Source of the DNA: Spirodela intermedia
Taxonomy: Eukaryota > Streptophyta > Magnoliopsida > Alismatales > Araceae
Direction: 5' to 3'
DNA: 64,000 bases
NCBI GenBank assembly: GCA_902729315.2
Contig: LR746273.1
Coordinates: 811,001-875,000, forward strand
A program made the position numbers and the translations under genes. The notes below the pieces were generated by a model that was not told where the DNA came from, did not search any database, and saw only the letters and a program-made list of their open reading frames with translations. This document shows positions 60,117 to 64,000 of the stretch, piece by piece. Position 1 is the first letter of the stretch; every line of letters starts with the position of its first letter.

Positions 60117-63100
60117 CTAGGAGCGGGGACCATTGTCGGCGTGGCATGGCTCAGCTCGAACTCTGTGATGCTCTCCTTGGAACGAGAAGAGACGTTTCAG
60201 AAACTCATAGGATCCAAAGAAGATGGCTCCTTGGGAGACGTACATGAACAGCCTCGGGGTTAGTCCCCTGTAACACCAACATCCGGAAAGGAGTGAGAAA
60301 ATTCTTGTCTACTGAATGAGGACTCATGATTTGCCCCATTGATTCCAGCGTGGATATCATATAATAAATAAATAAATAAAATAAAATAAAATAAAGGGTT
60401 TCTAGATTTTCTCTCTTCTTTTTCGAGTATCTTGATTTTGGGTCAAGGATAAAAATAAATAATTAATACCACATGGTTGGGCCGAGGGTTTAGCACGGGG
60501 TTCCAGGAACTAAATATTATTTTTAAAAAATAGGGGCTTGTAATAAAAATAAATATTTTAAATCGCATTTTTTTTTTGTTGAAGGAACTATACGGAGGGA
60601 AAAAAAAAAGTGGGTGACATTTGGGGGTTTAGCACGGGGTTCCATGAACCAGATATTTTTAGAAAAACAAAAGGGATTTGTTATAAAAATAAATATTTTA
60701 AGTCGCTTTTTTTTCGTTGAAGGAACTGCAGGGAGGGAAGAAAAAAAGTGGGTGACATTTGTGGGTTTAGAGGAGGTTCCACGAACTAGGTATTATTAGA
60801 ATAATTAAGGGTTTTTTATAAAAAAATATTTAATATCGCATTGTTTTGTGTGAAGGAACTTCAGGGAGAGAAAAAAAGCGGGTGGCATCGGTGGGTTTAG
60901 TACGAGGTTCCACGAACTAGATATTTTAGACAAAAAATAGGGGTTTATAATAATAATAAATATTTAATATGGCATTTTTTATATGAAGGAACTGCAGGGA
61001 GAAAAAATAAGAAAAAAAAGAAAATTGGGTGATATTTGTGGGTTTAGCACGATGTCCCAAGAACTAGATATTTTTTTAGAAAATTTAGGGGGGTGGTTTA
61101 ATAAAATAAATATTTAATATCGCATTTTTTTTTTCTGTGTGAAGGAGCTGCAGGGAGAAAAATAAAATAAAAAAGAAAATTGGGGTGATATTTATGGGTT
61201 TAGCACGAGGCTCCGCTGACAATACCTGTAAAGTCCTCTGATGCCTTCACGCCTAGAGATCTCTTTCAGCAAGTTAAGAACTCCATTGTATTTCCCCTGA
61301 GATCCTGGCATCTGCGCCGCAATTCACACCAAAAATGGTCATAATCATCCTCGTTCCTAGATATTCAGCTGGCAACCGGAAATTAATTTCATAATAAAAA
61401 AAATCCACAGAAAATAACTCGGTGAGTGTTCTTCACACGATGGGCAAGCATCTGCTCAATGGGTATCTGGATGGAGCACATCCATCTCCGATGTCATTAA
61501 ACTCATCAGGGCATGAACATGGCCGCCATAATATTGGGGGACATGTATACTGATCAGTTTTATTTTTTTTTTGAAAAATATGTCTCAAAAAGATACTCCA
61601 TTAGATATGGACAAAACAAAATTTTAACCATATGAATTGACCCAAAAAAAGTTTGACTAAAAAAACACGGGAAAAAAATAAAACTCTGCAGCATTGGAGA
61701 CCCCACCAATCACATGAACAGTCAAAGAAATCCATGCATCTCCGCCTCCCCTTGTGACCTTTCTATTGAGGTCAGTATTAACTGGAACATATTCAATAAC
61801 ACAGGTCAATATGAGCAACTGAGCATTGCCATCTTTGGCAAACAAACCTGTGCTTGCAACTTTGTCTTAACCACATCAAATGGAGTGGTAAACAGAGCGG
61901 CAGAAGATCCAGCAAGGCCCCCACATACCAACTGCAAAAAGAAAAATACCCACTGCCTTATAAAGAATTCAACTACAGCGGGGACTAGGCAATGTAAATG
62001 GTTAGGAAGCCAAATAATCCGTCAACGTAGCATAATAAACTCAAATTATAAATTTCATGGAAATACAACCAAACTAAGCACAACCATCTAATGATTTTTT
62101 CAATAAAATACTTGTGCATAAAATGATCTATTTTCGGCTTAGAAATCCTAGGATCTCTATCCATTGTGTATTAAATTCCGCGAACATATCATATAAATAG
62201 TCTTTACGGAGAAGCATGCTTAACACAGAGAACGTTAAAGTGGGAAAATGCCTGCATTAAAGCTTTATTTTTTTCTATTGCAGGGTGCCAGCTGACCCAG
62301 CGACAGGGAATTGAACAAACTAGAAAGTTATCTATAGCATTACGTCATCCAGACCAAGGTTTGATTTCTGAAATTAATTTGGTGGCCAAGAGATTCTCGC
62401 ACAGACTACCCAGAAGACCATAAGGGAGAAAAAGAACACAACATATGCAACCTACCCTCCAAGCTCTTACTTTAAAAAGACATTCTCGAAGGAAAGTGAT
62501 ACCCACCATATTTGTGTTATGCAGCAAAATACTCATCCTAGAGAATAAAAAGGAAAAAGGGAGAATTGATGCAGAACACGAACTGTTGTAAATGTACTGA
62601 GATCAGCATCAGGTTCTGTTGATGGGTGCAACAATTGCTTTAGGCGTTCATATGTGTAGAACTGCAAGTAAGAAAAAAAAAAAAACAAAGTATCTGATGA
62701 GTATACCTCCCCGGTAACGGTTGGCAAGTGAAAAAAATAGAAAAGATAATTTGAATTGCGAGCCAAAACTAAGGACCTTAATAACAGAGTGGGGGACGTT
62801 CCGGAAAAGAACAGCACCCCAACCAGTATAGAGTGAAGGCAGACCGCCCTTTTGAACGACTCCAATCAAGGCAGCCCTACAAAGGAATTTTTGTAGTCTG
62901 GTGCTTAGATTTTGTAACAGTAAGGGAAAATACAAGTCCATTGAAGGACAATTATCATCAAATGCTACGTTCTCTATAATCACCAGGGCAAAAGACCAAA
63001 AAAGCTGGGCCAAGCCAATGATAATCAATATACGACAACAGATAGCAGAAAAATAAGTTTTATGTAATATTTATAGAATTCATATCCCCTAAAAAAGATT

Positions 63101-64000
63101 ATCATGATTCTGATAGCTGAATGGATTTGCATCTGCTGTTTTAACTGGGTGTAAATATAAAAGATGTCACACACAACCACCAGCTCCACAGTGTGCAAAG
63201 GAATGGTACTCCTGCAAAGAGGACGTCACTTCCGCATTACATAGCTTTCCAAACAGATGAGCAGACTAGAAGAGTATATAAAAGACTCACTTTAGGTAAG
63301 GGAGGCAGAAAAGCACCCTTCACTGATTCATATGTGAAAGTATAAACAGCAGAGATTGGAGCTGAAGATGCCATACTGCTTGGAATTCCACGGTAAAGAC
63401 CCATCACGCCTGCAAGGCAATGCTGAACTCAGTTCTGTGGGACCAATAATTCAGTTATGTGTTGAGTTAAAAATAAAAAAGCACACCATAGTTATAAGAA
63501 CACATAAAGACTCCAAATAGTCAACACTATGGAAACGGTTACAATTGACTGCCTAGTATTACCTCTTTCAGACGTAATTCTCTTGATAGTCTGGAGCAAG
63601 GGCTCCTGATTCTTGCCATGCACTTGAATAATAGACTTGACTGTGTCAACAGGATGCAAGCAAATGCTAACAAATATGCCAGCCAATCCTCCTGCAAGAG
63701 CGTGTCTTCCCTTGGCAAAACTCCCTGCTATTTTGTCCCACATTGATCCCTGCACGATCGGTGGGTACTTCCCGTCACAACCATGACTATTGCAAACGTT
63801 TCTGTCCTTATCTTGCGCATCTTCTTCCAATAAGTAGGATTCTTCAGATGATTTGAGGACCATTTGGCACGGGCCAGGTGATAGCTGGTGCTCCTTGAGC
63901 GTGCAGCAAATGGAAGTCGGAAAACCAGTTCTGTAGTCTGAGGAGAGGCTGAAATCCATACAACTTGAGACATTTATATGTTCCAATGAACTTGAGACTT
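60117..64000 (-). CDS. Mitochondrial carrier family (SLC25) protein, 5' end off the window, one exon damaged
   Basis: Solute carrier of the six-helix mitochondrial/plastid family; substrate not assigned. Exons: 64000-63563 (partial), 63409-63291, a damaged exon about 63211-63103, 62876-62777, 62661-62584, 61931-61848, 61311-61226 and 60267-60117 (stop TAG). The first part is soluble and Ser/Cys-rich; the carrier domain begins GRHALAGGLAGIFVSICLHP with the first signature PVDTVK. Exon 2 gives LYRGIPSSMASSAPISAVYT. Exon 62876 gives LPSLYTGWGAVLFRNVPHSV. The third signature PFDVVKTK is in exon 61931. The last exon is GLTPRLFMYVSQGAIFFGSY. The exon at 63211 starts well (EYHSFAHCGAGGC) but then shifts frame, meets a TGA, loses the PSERIK-type second signature and has AT in place of the donor GT. 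As it stands the protein would be truncated unless this exon is bypassed. In-frame reading stays open to the right edge, so the start is outside. Confidence 0.85.
60486..61225. repeat. Six-unit minisatellite of 130-156 bases in the last carrier intron
   Basis: The anchor GGGTTTAGCACGAGGTTCC, with variants, starts at about 60486, 60625, 60763, 60893, 61040 and 61196, giving spacings of 139, 138, 130, 147 and 156. Each unit continues with an ACTAGATATT.TTAGA segment, a run of A/T with AATAAATATTTAA, GAAGGAACTGCAGGGAG, an A-rich run and GGGTGACATTTG. The last, truncated unit abuts the donor of exon 61311-61226. Confidence 0.9.

Noticed and set aside
1-64000. CRISPR arrays, insertion sequences, bacterial operons
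   Set aside because: Gene structure is clearly plant nuclear; tandem repeats here lack the regular repeat-spacer pattern.

Overview
This window is nuclear DNA of a flowering plant. The evidence is multi-exon genes with short GT-AG introns, plant-only families (type I MADS-box, SIAMESE-related CDK inhibitor, NDR1/HIN1-like protein, CYP86A, CYP97A, U-box/kinase fusion), one nuclear tRNA gene, many (CT)n/(GA)n tracts and AT-rich intergenic DNA. Some genes (MADS, NHL, CYP86A, GPAT) are intronless or nearly so with very high GC, while others (CYP97A, SPPL, U-box kinase, carrier) are intron-rich with moderate GC. That contrast is typical of monocots; I infer a non-grass monocot but cannot name the species. 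All exon models were built by eye from splice sites, reading phase and recalled family motifs, without any search.

Layout, left to right: 5' exons of a short-chain dehydrogenase/reductase (-, continues off the left edge); a DUF4050-like gene (-, 5' end not found); an intronless type I MADS gene (+); a 4-copy tandem array of about 288 bp; a Cdc25/ACR2-type arsenate reductase (+); a VPS37 ESCRT-I subunit (-); a SIAMESE-related CDK inhibitor (+); CYP97A carotenoid hydroxylase (+, nine exons); an NHL protein (-); a gene-poor 3.5 kb; CYP86A fatty-acid omega-hydroxylase (+) facing an acyl-transferase of the GPAT4/6/8 type (-); a nine-exon USP-kinase-U-box gene (-); a possible two-exon 74-residue gene (-); a small basic protein gene (+); a signal peptide peptidase-like protease (+); a 264 bp tandem duplication; V-ATPase subunit e (+, three exons including a 48 nt one); tRNA-Val(CAC); and a mitochondrial carrier (-) that runs off the right edge.

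Most neighbours have unrelated housekeeping or regulatory roles. The exception is CYP86A plus GPAT, which in plants act in sequence in cutin monomer synthesis: omega-hydroxylation of fatty acids, then transfer to glycerol-3-phosphate. Here they are convergent, 2.2 kb apart, with a small array of TGACGTGGC-containing repeats between them. The GPAT copy has lost its catalytic histidine and a block of the acyltransferase domain while keeping the phosphatase motifs. The second unusual locus is the mitochondrial carrier: one internal exon is scrambled by apparent small deletions that remove the second carrier signature, while all other visible exons are clean. I saw no CRISPR array, no intact transposon and no viral gene.
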